A DNA stretch of 64,000 nt from B46-G9 sp964548365 (GTDB taxonomy: Bacteria; Desulfobacterota; DSM-4660; Desulfatiglandales; Desulfatiglandaceae): positions 106,110 through 170,109 of the forward strand of contig CAZJRD010000002.1 in the NCBI GenBank assembly GCA_964548365.1, given 5' to 3'. This document shows positions 34,576-43,311 of this stretch, piece after piece. A program made the translations under genes and the position numbers. The first letter of the stretch is position 1. Each line of letters starts with the position of its first letter. Below the pieces are notes generated by a model that worked only from the letters and a program-made list of their open reading frames with translations, did not search any database and was not told where the DNA came from.

Positions 34576-35730
34576 CTATTTGGCCAAATCTCCTGACAAA
34601 TTCTTAGTCGGCAGCCTTATAATAAATGTGGTCCCCTTTCCTTTTTCTGACGTGAATGTTATCTCCCCACCGTGTTCCTGAACGATTTTCCGGGTGATCA
34701 TGAGCCCCAAGCCAGTGCCCTTGCTCCCTTTCGTGCTGAAAAACTTATTGAAAAGATTCGCCTTTGTCTCATCGTCCATGCCGCAGCCATTGTCAACAGC
34801 CTCATATTGGACGGCCCATCCATTCTTTCTTCGGGATCGCAGAACGACTCGACCGTGTGGTTGTGTGCAGTCCATATCCAAACAGGCGTCCATTGCATTG
34901 GTGAGCAGATTCATGATGCAACGGTGGATGCCATCGGGGTCAAGCCAGACCATTGGAAGTTCTTTGTCTGCTTCAAGGTCAAGAGAAATGCCGTTTTTCC
35001 GCGCTGTTTCCCCCATGAGCTGCCACACATGCTGCAAAGGTTCGTTGGGGTCACAGAGCTGATAATCAGGTTCCCTTTCTTTGCTGAAGTTAAGCAAATC
35101 CAGGGCAAGACCTTTTACTCTTGCTACATTTGAACGGAGCATTTCCCAACCTTCGTGGAGATATTTTTCGTCTCCGAGCTCAATGCCTTTTTCAAGAACA
35201 AACGATCCCCCTGTCAAAGCCCCGGCAATGTTTTTTATGGCATGAGCCAAGCCGGATATTGTCTGCCCTACTGCTGCAAAACGTTCGGCCTCCAGCAGTT
35301 GCTCTGTTTTCTCCTTTACAAGGGTTTCAAGGTTTTCGGTGTAGGCCCTTAGCTGTTTCCTCATGGTGATTCTTTCAAAGGCCCTTTTCAGGGCAATTTC
35401 CAGAATTTCATCTCTTATGGGCTTTGTAATAAAATCCGTCGCATCAGACTTCAGGCTCTGGATGGCAAGCTCCATTTCACCGTGTCCGGTGACCATGATG
35501 ACCTCGGTTTCCGGCCTACTGGACTTCATTTTCTGAAGCAATTCAATGCCGTCCATTCCAGGCATTTTTATATCTGTCAGGACAATTGAGGGTTCATGCC
35601 TGTCAAAGATCTGGAGCGCTTTATCCCCGCTTTCGGCAGTGAACACTTCATACCCCTTATCACGCAATGAAATTGCGAGCACCTTGCGAATTCCTTCTTC
35701 ATCATCTACCAGCAGTATCTTTTTCGTCAT
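34576..35730 (-). CDS. Receiver-histidine kinase hybrid
   Basis: This 384-residue protein has an N-terminal receiver domain (1-120; LVDDEEG, Asp in LTDIKMPGMDG, Lys in ITKP). A coiled coil follows (125-150). The phospho-His region is LAHAIKN (near 165) and the ATPase domain shows NLLTNAMDA, DNGCGMD and GTGLGL. Receiver-first kinases relay a signal from another kinase, here most likely the PAS kinase whose gene ends 2 bases upstream. No sensor domain of its own or membrane segment is visible. Confidence 0.88.
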   Translation of the reverse strand: MTKKILLVDDEEGIRKVLAISLRDKGYEVFTAESGDKALQIFDRHEPSIVLTDIKMPGMDGIELLQKMKSSRPETEVIMVTGHGEMELAIQSLKSDATDFITKPIRDEILEIALKRAFERITMRKQLRAYTENLETLVKEKTEQLLEAERFAAVGQTISGLAHAIKNIAGALTGGSFVLEKGIELGDEKYLHEGWEMLRSNVARVKGLALDLLNFSKEREPDYQLCDPNEPLQHVWQLMGETARKNGISLDLEADKELPMVWLDPDGIHRCIMNLLTNAMDACLDMDCTQPHGRVVLRSRRKNGWAVQYEAVDNGCGMDDETKANLFNKFFSTKGSKGTGLGLMITRKIVQEHGGEITFTSEKGKGTTFIIRLPTKNLSGDLAK

Positions 35731-35732
35731 GG

Positions 35733-37217
35733 CTATTCTTTCAGAACCGGGAACTGAATAATAAATTTTGACCCAACATCCTGTTCTGTTTCAACACTTA
35801 TTGAACCTTCATAATCCTTGATGATACTGTAACTGATGGAGAGGCCCAACCCGGTTCCTTTTCCAACACCCTTAGTCGTAAAAAACGGCTCAAAGATCTT
35901 GCCTACGACAGCTTTTTCAACGCCGGTTCCGGTATCCTCAATCTCAATGAAAACGATATCCTCCTTTGAAAAGGTCCTGATAAATATTTTGTTGTCTTCT
36001 ATTTTATGATTTCTCATCCTCGATTTTTCTTCAACGCTGTCCCTTGCATTGATGAGAATATTGACAAATACCTGTTCAAGCCGGTTCGAATCTGCAAAAA
36101 CAGAAGGAAGATTTTCATCCAGATCGGTCCTTAATTCTATTCCACGAAGCCTGAGTTGCTGTCCGAAAAAATCCAAGGCTTTTTCAATGGGGCCGTTCAC
36201 ATTGACCTTCTCTCCGCTAACCTCCGATTTCCGACCAAATTCCCGCATGTGATTAATGATCTTGGAAGCCCTGTCTGCGTAAGACTCTATCTCTTTTACC
36301 AGGACTCCCAGTGTCTCCTCATCTATCTTTTCTCTTGTGATCACTTTCTTGTTGAGGAAGCTGCTGGCGGTCTTGATAACCGTCAGGGGTTGATTCAGCT
36401 CGTGGGCTACTCCTGTCGCCATTTCTCCCAACATGGCCATCTTGCCTGCCTGTATCAGCTGCTGCTCGGCCATAAGTCGGCTCGTGATATCACTGGTAGT
36501 GACCAATAGAGCTCCAATACCCAAATAGACAGAAGAAGAAATACGAATATTGACATAGATGTCCTTGCCATCTTTCCGGATCTGCTTCGCCCGGTTCACC
36601 ACATTGAGTGATTTCAGCTTGCTGGCATAAAACGTTCGATCAGGCGCATCAAAAAAGGAGAGAAAAGATATCCCAATAAGCTCATTCTTGCTAAATCCGT
36701 ACACGGAGGGTACGCTCTCATTGCAGTCCAATATGTCCAACGTGCCGGCATCAAGGACAAAAACCGGATTGGGAATGCCATCAAAAATCAAACGATATTT
36801 TTCTTCAGATTTTCTTACCTCTTCTTCGAGTTCCCTTGTATGGGTGATGTCAAGGCACATTTCCATGGCTGCGACGACTTCCCCATCCTCATTTTTTATG
36901 GGGGATGTCTTGACCAGCCAGCTTGATTGATTGCCGTCTTTGTCAATACCGGTTTCTTCACTGGAATGGGGGGCGCCATCTTCAAAGGTCCGCTTCACCG
37001 GGCAAATCTCACATCGTTGCGAACGGCCTTTATAGGCGCTGTAACAATGCTGGTCAGGCTGGGGAGAAAATTTCTTTTCAAATTCGAGGTTGTAGCGAAT
37101 CAGCCTGAATTCCCTGTCTTGGACAGTGACATAGCAAGGAACCTGGTCAAAAAGTGACTTGTAAAGGTCCTTCCCTTTGTTCAACGCTTGCTCTATTCTG
37201 GTTATATCTTGCACCAT
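35733..37217 (-). CDS. Double-PAS histidine kinase with conserved Cys motif
   Basis: This kinase of about 494 residues has a first PAS domain (about 15-130) that includes C-x3-YKG-x4-C-x2-CPV (CYSAYKGRSQRCEICPV). A second PAS follows (about 140-255; IFDGIPNPVFVLD). The phospho-His is in GVAHELNQPL (near 275), and the ATPase domain has NILINARDS, DTGTGV and GTGLGLSIS. It is soluble. The first PAS is homologous to that of the kinase at 32472-33581. It follows the TmcB-like gene by 110 bases on the same strand. The ATG at 37217 is preceded by AAGGATT; another at 37256 lacks a ribosome site. Confidence 0.88.
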   Translation of the reverse strand: MVQDITRIEQALNKGKDLYKSLFDQVPCYVTVQDREFRLIRYNLEFEKKFSPQPDQHCYSAYKGRSQRCEICPVKRTFEDGAPHSSEETGIDKDGNQSSWLVKTSPIKNEDGEVVAAMEMCLDITHTRELEEEVRKSEEKYRLIFDGIPNPVFVLDAGTLDILDCNESVPSVYGFSKNELIGISFLSFFDAPDRTFYASKLKSLNVVNRAKQIRKDGKDIYVNIRISSSVYLGIGALLVTTSDITSRLMAEQQLIQAGKMAMLGEMATGVAHELNQPLTVIKTASSFLNKKVITREKIDEETLGVLVKEIESYADRASKIINHMREFGRKSEVSGEKVNVNGPIEKALDFFGQQLRLRGIELRTDLDENLPSVFADSNRLEQVFVNILINARDSVEEKSRMRNHKIEDNKIFIRTFSKEDIVFIEIEDTGTGVEKAVVGKIFEPFFTTKGVGKGTGLGLSISYSIIKDYEGSISVETEQDVGSKFIIQFPVLKE

Positions 37218-37327
37218 GTGAGAGAATCCTTGCCCTGGGGGCCATACACCAATCATGCTGAAAAAAAGAGACTTTTATGATCACCATATTATTCTTACCA
37301 TTATTGTTGTCTCCCTTCAACACTCGA

Positions 37328-38605
37328 TCAGGATTCATCATTCTTTGGAATCATTTCATCAGGTATCTCCATGAGCTCGGTTATGGCTTCCTTGAAGTGT
37401 AGGGCCTTGATCCCCAGATCGTACTCTTTTGAAAGGTCACGGATCTGGTCAATGCAATTGTGGCATGGCACAAAAACGATCTTGGCACCTGTATTGCGAA
37501 TTTGCTCGGCCTTCATTTTCCCTGATTTGAGACGGTGTTTTTTCATTTCGCCGCCCATGGGCATTGCGCCGCCGCCGCCGCCACAGCAGTAATTGTAATT
37601 TCCCTGGTATTCCATTGGCCGAAAATCATCGGAGAGATACTCTGCCAGTCTTCGATTCTTTTGAGCCAGCCCTCCGCTCCGTACAATATTGCATGGGTCT
37701 TGGAGGGTCGTGGGTTCCTTGAATTTTTCCCTGAGTTTTATTCTTCCGTCACGAATGTAGTCGTGAAAAAGCTCTACCGAATGTATGACCTCCTGCTTGG
37801 GCGTGTATCCGAGCCAGCCAGGCGCTTCGAACCGAAGCGCGCGGTATGCGTGGCCTCATTCGGTTATGGCGATTTGTCTTACCTCCAATTCGTCTGCGCG
37901 TTTGAAGGTGTTCTCAACGATCATCCTTGCGGTCTTGCCGTCCCCACAAAACATGGCCAGGTTGGTATCGTCCCACCCCTTCTCGCTGGGGACGGTCCAA
38001 TCCTCTCCCGCCAGGTGAAAAATCTTGGCGACCTCCATGATATCCTGGGGATAGAACATGGGCTCCCGGGCATTTACCGTATACATGATTTTGGCACCCT
38101 TTTTGTCTATAGGTATCTTCAGGCCAAGCATCTCTTCGGCCATCTCTTCCTCGCACCATTCAATGGTATCCACCCAGTCTTCCTTCGTGACGGCCATCTG
38201 GTTGCCGGATTCCTTGTAATTTTCGATTGGCTTGAGCAGTCCTTCAGGGGCCATGCCCTGGGAGAAGAGAAGCGCTCTCAGGAGCGCTATCATCATTGCG
38301 ATATCTATACCGAAAGGGCAATACATGGTGCATCTCCTGCACATGTTGCATTCATGGTAGACAGTGTCGTACACCCTTTTCAGGTATTCCCCATCAACAT
38401 TGCCCTTTTTCTTGAGGATATCCTTCAAGAATCTCACTTTATAGGAAGGGATCATCTTGGGATCCTTGTTGCTTGTGTTGTAATAGTGGCATGTGTTTGC
38501 GCACAGGCCGCAATGGGCGCATATATTGAGCCAGGTCTTGAATCTGGCGCCCATTTTTGGCTTTAAGAAATCCATAACCTTTCTGGGGTCAACCTGTTCG
38601 GTCAT
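37328..38605 (-). CDS. tmcB: TmcB/HdrD-like CCG-domain Fe-S protein, predicted selenoprotein (in-frame TGA at 37856-37858)
   Basis: Read through the TGA, this is a 425-residue protein. Two 4Fe-4S sites lie near the start (CAHCGLCANTC, residues 30-40; CNMCRRCTMYCP, near 86-97). A central alpha/beta region has FCGDGKTAR. Residue 250 is the TGA in ITE-U-GHAYRAL, where homologues have E-C-G-H-A. The CCG domain follows: DPC, 34 residues, CCG, then CHNC. Both halves are in the same frame with no other stop, so a dead gene is unlikely. A hairpin follows the TGA. TmcB and DsrK proteins move electrons between a membrane cytochrome b and cytoplasmic carriers or disulfides. AAGGAG precedes the ATG; tmcC lies 35 bases upstream. 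Confidence 0.85.
37822..37855 (-). promoter_or_regulatory. Candidate bacterial SECIS hairpin after the in-frame TGA
   Basis: On the minus strand, 15 bases after the TGA, GCGCTTCG (37840-37833) and CGAAGCGC (37829-37822) form a perfect 8-bp stem closed by GTT, giving a G-G-U-U apical loop. GCCA (37854-37851) can pair with TGGC just beyond as a lower stem. Distance from the TGA and a guanine-rich GU loop agree with known bacterial SECIS elements that recruit SelB. Confidence 0.65.
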
Positions 38606-38640
38606 AATAACTCTCCTTTAGATCAAACACAGGTGGCGGT

Positions 38641-39306
38641 TCACATGGAATAGTCCCTGCGACCAAATTCAATGCCGGTTGCTCCTCTGGAGAAGAAAAA
38701 GAGGATAAAATGTGAAAACTTGGTGAAAGGGATCAGAATGAGCATCAACTCAGCCGAAAGCATGTGGATCAGTTGCATGTTTTCGGAGAAGAAAGCAATG
38801 TTGTCCAGCGTGCTATGGGTGAGAAAATAGCCTGTAAGAAACGGCAGTGCAATGATCACAAGCAGGAAGTAGTCTGAAAAGGTGGAAATAAGGCGAATGT
38901 CTGCAGAGATGATGCGCCTTAGCAGAAAAAAAAGGCAAATGGCCAGAAAAATCAGGGTCATCCAATCGGCTAAACCGTCAGGCATTGATGCCCATGTCCA
39001 TTCAAATCTAGATTCTTCCCAAAGGCTTATATGCCCTGAAAAGAAGATCGGAACCGCCAGGAGGCAAATATGGAAAACATATCCCGATATCGTGAATACA
39101 GGATTCTTAGCCACATCTTTATTGATAGGGAGGAGCCAGCGTGCAAAGGTCGCCAGAACGTATTTCCATCTGAAATGCTTGAAAATGATCTTGTCTTTCT
39201 TAATGGAAAGAGACAAGAACAGTGCTGCCTTTAACAGACTGCCGATAATAAATGTCAGGAACGCGATCCATAGTAATGGCCCCTCGACAAATGAAAAGAA
39301 GTCCAT
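38641..39306 (-). CDS. tmcC: TmcC/DsrM-like cytochrome b membrane subunit (NarI family)
   Basis: This 221-residue protein has five or six membrane helices. Histidines suited to bind b-type haem are in GYVFHICLLAVPIFFSGHISLWEE (near residues 75-98) and in QLIHMLSAELMLILIPFTKFSHFILF (near 180-205). This is the NarI-like pattern of TmcC, DsrM and HmeC subunits, which exchange electrons between the quinone pool or periplasmic cytochromes and a cytoplasmic CCG protein. The tmcB-like gene follows directly. No gene for the periplasmic cytochrome TmcA or for TmcD is seen nearby. AAAGGAGCG precedes the ATG. Confidence 0.82.
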   Translation of the reverse strand: MDFFSFVEGPLLWIAFLTFIIGSLLKAALFLSLSIKKDKIIFKHFRWKYVLATFARWLLPINKDVAKNPVFTISGYVFHICLLAVPIFFSGHISLWEESRFEWTWASMPDGLADWMTLIFLAICLFFLLRRIISADIRLISTFSDYFLLVIIALPFLTGYFLTHSTLDNIAFFSENMQLIHMLSAELMLILIPFTKFSHFILFFFSRGATGIEFGRRDYSM

Positions 39307-39464
39307 GGCTTTTCGCTCCTTTCTGGATTCTGATAAATTGCAGGTTTAGGCAAGGCCATAATGGTTGAGAGTCAATCGCGATTAGAATGAAAGAACGTGA
39401 ACAGCTTTCCGCGCAATACCCGGAAAAAATAGTATTATAACAAGATAATGTATAATCAAAATAA

Positions 39465-39494
39465 AGTATATATGACAATCTTTCCTTGTGTCAA
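39465..39494 (-). promoter_or_regulatory. Sigma70-like promoter for the tmcCB-signalling operon
   Basis: On the minus strand TTGACA (39494-39489), 18 bases, and TATACT (39470-39465) form a near-consensus promoter about 160 bases before tmcC. It can serve the whole same-strand run down to the MerR gene, since no gap in that run exceeds about 110 bases. Confidence 0.6.
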
Positions 39495-39584
39495 GTCCAA
39501 ATTGAAAGGGTCTGTCATAATTCAATTCCGTCTCATCCGCGACCCCTCCACGCTTAATAAAGCCTCTGTCCCTGCATTTTTCCA

Positions 39585-39631
39585 GAAAGCCTTTCAGCCA
39601 GTGACCGTATCTGACAAAACCATCAGGTATG
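39585..39631. repeat. Short dispersed repeat, copy 1
   Basis: The core starting GTGACCGTATCTGACAAAAC at 39601 matches 50999-51030 in the same orientation: 24 identical bases, two mismatches, then six more identical. Weaker similarity extends about 15 bases to the left. It lies just beyond the 3' end of the molybdenum hydroxylase gene. Confidence 0.7.
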
Positions 39632-39651
39632 ACGCTCCCATTTCACAGCTT

Positions 39652-41790
39652 TCACACATCTTTCAAGGCGTTCTTGACCCTCTCCGGGGTCATGGGAAGC
39701 TGGAATACCCTCGCACCACAGGCATCGAAGACGGCGTTGGCCAGGACCGCGCCCATGGTGATGATGGCCGGCTCTCCGCCGCCCTGGGGTGGGGAACCCG
39801 GATTTTCAAGGATGACTACATCGATTTTGGGAAGCCAGGAAAAGCGAGGGATCTCGTAGGTGTCGAAATTGAGATCCAGGATTTTGCCGCCGTGAAAGTG
39901 GATTTCTTCGGTGAGGGCGTAGCCCATGCCCATGGTGATACAGCCTTCCACCTGAATGGCCGCTCCTTCGGGATTGATGGAAAGGCCCATGTCCTGGGCG
40001 CAGACCACGCGTTTGACCGAAACCGCGCCTGAACTCTTATCGACCTCGACTTCCGCTACGGTAGCCACATACGTCCCGGCATCGGTTCCGCAGGCGATCC
40101 CGCGGCCCTGGCCGCTCGGCACCGGCGATTTCTTCCATCCGAATTTCTCCGCCGCCGCTTTCAGCACCCGCTTCATCCTTTCGTCGGACAGGTTATGCAG
40201 CCGAAACTCCAACGGATCCATCCCGGCCTGCGCCGCCAGGATGTCGATCTGCGATTCCCGGGCGAAGGTGTTGGTGTTGTTGGCCGGAGCCCGCCAGGCG
40301 CCGGTGGCGAACGGGTGGGACCCGGGGGTGCCGCTCCAGCCGCGGCCGGAGGAGACCGTACGGTGATTGGGAATGTCATAGAATTGCGCGGCCCCGCGGT
40401 CTCCAGCGAAATAGACATGATAGTCCCAGAAGCGCATATCGCCGTGTTCGGTGGCGCCCGAGCGGATTTTCACCACCGCGGCCGGCCGGAACGAATCGTA
40501 GAAAAATTCCTCGTTTCGGCTCCAGGCCACCTGGACCGGCTTTCCGGTGAGTTTGGCCAGGCGGGCGGCCTCTCCCACCTGAAGGTTCCGCGTCTTCCCG
40601 CCGAAGCCGCCGCCCACAAAGGGTGAGATGACTCGCACGTTCTCCGCCGGAATCCCAAGGGCCTGTGCGGCTTCCCCCTTGGCCCGGAACGGGGTCTGGG
40701 AAGATGGCCAGACCGTGGCGCGGTTGCCCTCGAAGCGCACTGTGGCCGTATGGGGTTCAATGGGGGCATGGGCCACATAGCTGTTGAGGTAGGTCGCATC
40801 GAAACGCAATTTGGCCTCGCGTTCCCCGGTTTTCAGGTTTCCGCCGCTTCCGAGCACGCTTCCGGCCGGGGCCACCTTCAGGAGATGATCGAAGATGGTC
40901 TTGTCGTCAAGGTCGGATTTCGGCTGTTCGAACTCGGCCTTGATTTTGAGAAACGCCGCTTCGGCGACATCCGGCTGGGGGTGCAGGACTGCGATCAGAT
41001 CTCCGTCACGAACCACGCGGACTCCTTCTGCTTTCTCAGCCTCGGAGAGATCCGCTGAGACCAGCCGGGCGTCATGGGCCGGGGGACGCAGGATCCGGGC
41101 GTAGAGCATGCCGGGAACATGGATATCTCCTGCGTATGCGGCCTTTCCGGTCACCTTTTCAAATGCATCCCGCCGCAGCGCCGGCCGATTCATAATCTTG
41201 AACTCGGAAGGATCTTTCACCTTCACCGGCCTGGAAAGATGCCGCTCGATGCGTTTCCCCCGGGTCAGCTGGGCGTAAGCGATCCGGCTCCGAGGCCGGG
41301 TCTTCTCGAATATTTCGCCGTTTTCAACGGTAAGTCTCCCTGGCGGAATATGGAGGTGCTCCGAGGCGAGTTCCAGAAGGACCACTCTCGCCTCGGCGGC
41401 AGCGGCTCGAAGGGGCGGGCCGAAAAAGCGCGTCGTTCGGCTGCCGAAGGTGCCCATATCCCACGGGCAGAGATCCGTATCTCCCATGACCATGTCCACG
41501 TTTTCGAGCGGCACGTCCAGTTCGTCCGCCAGCATCTGGGCCAGAGAAGTGATCACCCCCTGACCCATTTCGATCTTGCCGGTAAAGCAGGAAACCCGCC
41601 CGTCTTCCCCGATTTTCAAAAACGCGTTGAAATCGGTGGGAAGGGGCTCTCCTTCCGCCTCCTGCGGAAAAAACGGCAGTTGCCCCACGGTAAAAAAAAC
41701 GAGAAGGCCGCCGCCGGTGAGTTTCAGAAATTCACGCCGGGTGACCTGAAATCCGGGCGTGGGCTCGTGGAATTCGCGATCCGGTTTCAT
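39652..41790 (-). CDS. Tat-exported molybdenum hydroxylase large subunit (IorB-like)
   Basis: This 712-residue xanthine-oxidase family protein begins with a twin-arginine signal (VTRREFLKLTGGGLLVFF, residues 16-33). The molybdopterin-binding domains follow, with FTGKIEMGQGVITSLAQMLADEL (near 70), FVGGGFGGK (near 390), TGAWRAPANN (near 490) and a C-terminal GEPAIITMGAVLANAVFDA, where the family's catalytic Glu is expected. This is the isoquinoline 1-oxidoreductase beta-like branch, oxidising N-heterocycles or aldehydes in the periplasm. The 2Fe-2S partner is encoded just upstream. The block looks GC-richer than the tmc genes, hinting at a different history. Confidence 0.88.
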   Translation of the reverse strand: MKPDREFHEPTPGFQVTRREFLKLTGGGLLVFFTVGQLPFFPQEAEGEPLPTDFNAFLKIGEDGRVSCFTGKIEMGQGVITSLAQMLADELDVPLENVDMVMGDTDLCPWDMGTFGSRTTRFFGPPLRAAAAEARVVLLELASEHLHIPPGRLTVENGEIFEKTRPRSRIAYAQLTRGKRIERHLSRPVKVKDPSEFKIMNRPALRRDAFEKVTGKAAYAGDIHVPGMLYARILRPPAHDARLVSADLSEAEKAEGVRVVRDGDLIAVLHPQPDVAEAAFLKIKAEFEQPKSDLDDKTIFDHLLKVAPAGSVLGSGGNLKTGEREAKLRFDATYLNSYVAHAPIEPHTATVRFEGNRATVWPSSQTPFRAKGEAAQALGIPAENVRVISPFVGGGFGGKTRNLQVGEAARLAKLTGKPVQVAWSRNEEFFYDSFRPAAVVKIRSGATEHGDMRFWDYHVYFAGDRGAAQFYDIPNHRTVSSGRGWSGTPGSHPFATGAWRAPANNTNTFARESQIDILAAQAGMDPLEFRLHNLSDERMKRVLKAAAEKFGWKKSPVPSGQGRGIACGTDAGTYVATVAEVEVDKSSGAVSVKRVVCAQDMGLSINPEGAAIQVEGCITMGMGYALTEEIHFHGGKILDLNFDTYEIPRFSWLPKIDVVILENPGSPPQGGGEPAIITMGAVLANAVFDACGARVFQLPMTPERVKNALKDV

Positions 41791-41791
41791 A

Positions 41792-42268
41792 TCAGCTTCC
41801 TCCCTTCATTTCTGTTGCCGCCGCCTGGATGGCACGGACGATCCTGTTGTGGGCACCGCATCGGCACAGGTTGTATTCCATGGCGTCGATGATGTCGGCG
41901 GTAGACGGCTCCGGGTTTCGTCGCAGAAACGCAGTCGCCTGCAGGATCATCCCGGGCGTGCAGTAACCGCACTGGAGCGCATCATGATCCATGAAGGCTT
42001 TCTGTACCGGGTGCAGCTTTTTGCCCATGGCCAGCCCCTCGATGGTGACCACCTGTTTTCCGCGGATTTCCCGAACAGCCGTCTGACAGGAACGCACGGC
42101 CGCATCGTCGACCAGCACGGTGCAGGCGCCGCACAGCCCCTCACCGCAACCGTATTTGGTGCCGGTCAAACCCAGATCGGTCCGCAGCACCCACAACAGC
42201 GCCCGGTCTCCGTCCACGGTGATTTTCTGGAAACTACCGTTGATCGTAAACTGTATCTCTTCCATCAT
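41792..42268 (-). CDS. 2Fe-2S subunit of the molybdenum hydroxylase (IorA/CoxS-like)
   Basis: This 158-residue protein has two 2Fe-2S sites: a plant-type one (CGEGLCGACTVLVDD, C-n-C, near residues 40-54) and the helical one (QCGYCTPGM near 98 and CRCGAH near 135). It passes electrons from the molybdenum site of the next gene to an outer acceptor. It has no signal peptide, so it is probably exported folded together with its Tat-bearing partner. AAGGAGGCGGCC precedes the ATG; its stop touches the start of the large-subunit gene. No cytochrome c partner gene is nearby. Confidence 0.92.
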   Translation of the reverse strand: MMEEIQFTINGSFQKITVDGDRALLWVLRTDLGLTGTKYGCGEGLCGACTVLVDDAAVRSCQTAVREIRGKQVVTIEGLAMGKKLHPVQKAFMDHDALQCGYCTPGMILQATAFLRRNPEPSTADIIDAMEYNLCRCGAHNRIVRAIQAAATEMKGGS

Positions 42269-42348
42269 GGCCGCCTCCTTTGTATTGGCTCTTCGTCATC
42301 CTGAATGGGTAAGGGGATAAGGGGACGCCTGCGCAGGACTCCGGGAGG

Positions 42349-43311
42349 TCATTTGGAATGGGCGGTGGCAGCCAAGCCAGGCACCCGTGCGGCTAGCAGG
42401 CATCCCCCCACCACCAGTACACCCCCTACACATTGACTCATGCGCGGTATCTCCCCGAGTGCCGGCAACGCAACAACTGCGGCGTAGAGCGGCAGGGTGT
42501 TGTAGAAGGCCATCGCGCCGTTGGGTCCCAGCCTCTTCACCCCCTCATTCCATGCCATGAAGGCCAGGAACGAAGGCCCCGCACCGATATACAGCAACCC
42601 GGCCACTACGCTTAAAGACCATTGAGGAGGCGCCAAGCTCCATTCCCATGCCGCCGGTACCGCCAGTATCGCCGCTCCCAGAATGGTGGAAACGGCCGTC
42701 ACCCGTACCGTGGAGTGCCGCGTGAGCAAAACCCGGCCTGAAATGGAATACAAGGCCCACAACACGACGGCGGCCAGGATCAGGAGATCGCCGGGGTTGA
42801 ACCGCAGCGCCGCAAGCATGGCCCAGGACCCACCGGAAATGATCACCCCGACGCCCGCCAGGCTCAAGACGGCCCCCACCACCTGCTGCCGGCGGAGCGA
42901 CTGGCCCAGCATCCATCTCGCCAGGATCATCGTGATAAGAGGCCCGGCAGCGTTTACCAGTCCCGCGTTCACGGCCGTGGTATACCTGAGCCCCGCATAC
43001 TGCAATACCTGGAATCCGGCCACGCCCGTGAGGGCCATTACCACCACATGGGCCTTCTCCCGGGGTCTGAGTTCAGAGCCTCGTCCACCCCTTCGGGCCA
43101 GGAGGGCGGCGAAAAGCAGTGAAGCAATGGCTGCGCGCACCCCCGCGAGGGTCAAGGGGCCCACGGCTTCACGCAAGGCTCGTCCCAGCACGATGTTGCC
43201 GGCCCAGAGCAGCGTAGCGGCGTTCACGAACAGGTAGTCGGTCCAGTAATGCAGGGAATACCTCCAGGCAGGGGCCTGCGGCCCTCTGAGCTTTTTTTCC
43301 TGATAACACAC
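42349..43311 (-). CDS. EamA/DMT-family transporter
   Basis: This 320-residue protein has ten predicted membrane helices arranged as two EamA repeats (about residues 25-165 and 175-305). Repeat features include WAGNIVLGRALREAVGPLTLAGVRAAIASL and ALYSISGRVLLTRH. The family exports amino acids, metabolites or drugs; the cargo is not readable. It lies 81 bases upstream of the 2Fe-2S gene on the same strand. The first codon is GTG and the true start may be later, since the first 20 residues are polar and unlike the family. Confidence 0.8.
   Translation of the reverse strand: MCYQEKKLRGPQAPAWRYSLHYWTDYLFVNAATLLWAGNIVLGRALREAVGPLTLAGVRAAIASLLFAALLARRGGRGSELRPREKAHVVVMALTGVAGFQVLQYAGLRYTTAVNAGLVNAAGPLITMILARWMLGQSLRRQQVVGAVLSLAGVGVIISGGSWAMLAALRFNPGDLLILAAVVLWALYSISGRVLLTRHSTVRVTAVSTILGAAILAVPAAWEWSLAPPQWSLSVVAGLLYIGAGPSFLAFMAWNEGVKRLGPNGAMAFYNTLPLYAAVVALPALGEIPRMSQCVGGVLVVGGCLLAARVPGLAATAHSK

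Larger units (their letters stand above)
39307..39651. other. Intergenic region upstream of tmcC
   Basis: This 345-base gap is AT-rich next to tmcC (39400-39480), where its promoter lies. The part toward 39651 contains a short dispersed repeat and an open but unconvincing minus frame. No complete gene is supported. Confidence 0.4.

Noticed and set aside
39500..39651. A minus-strand open frame downstream of the molybdenum hydroxylase
   Set aside because: It overlaps a dispersed repeat that recurs at 50984-51030, has no clear start, and runs into the tmcC promoter region.
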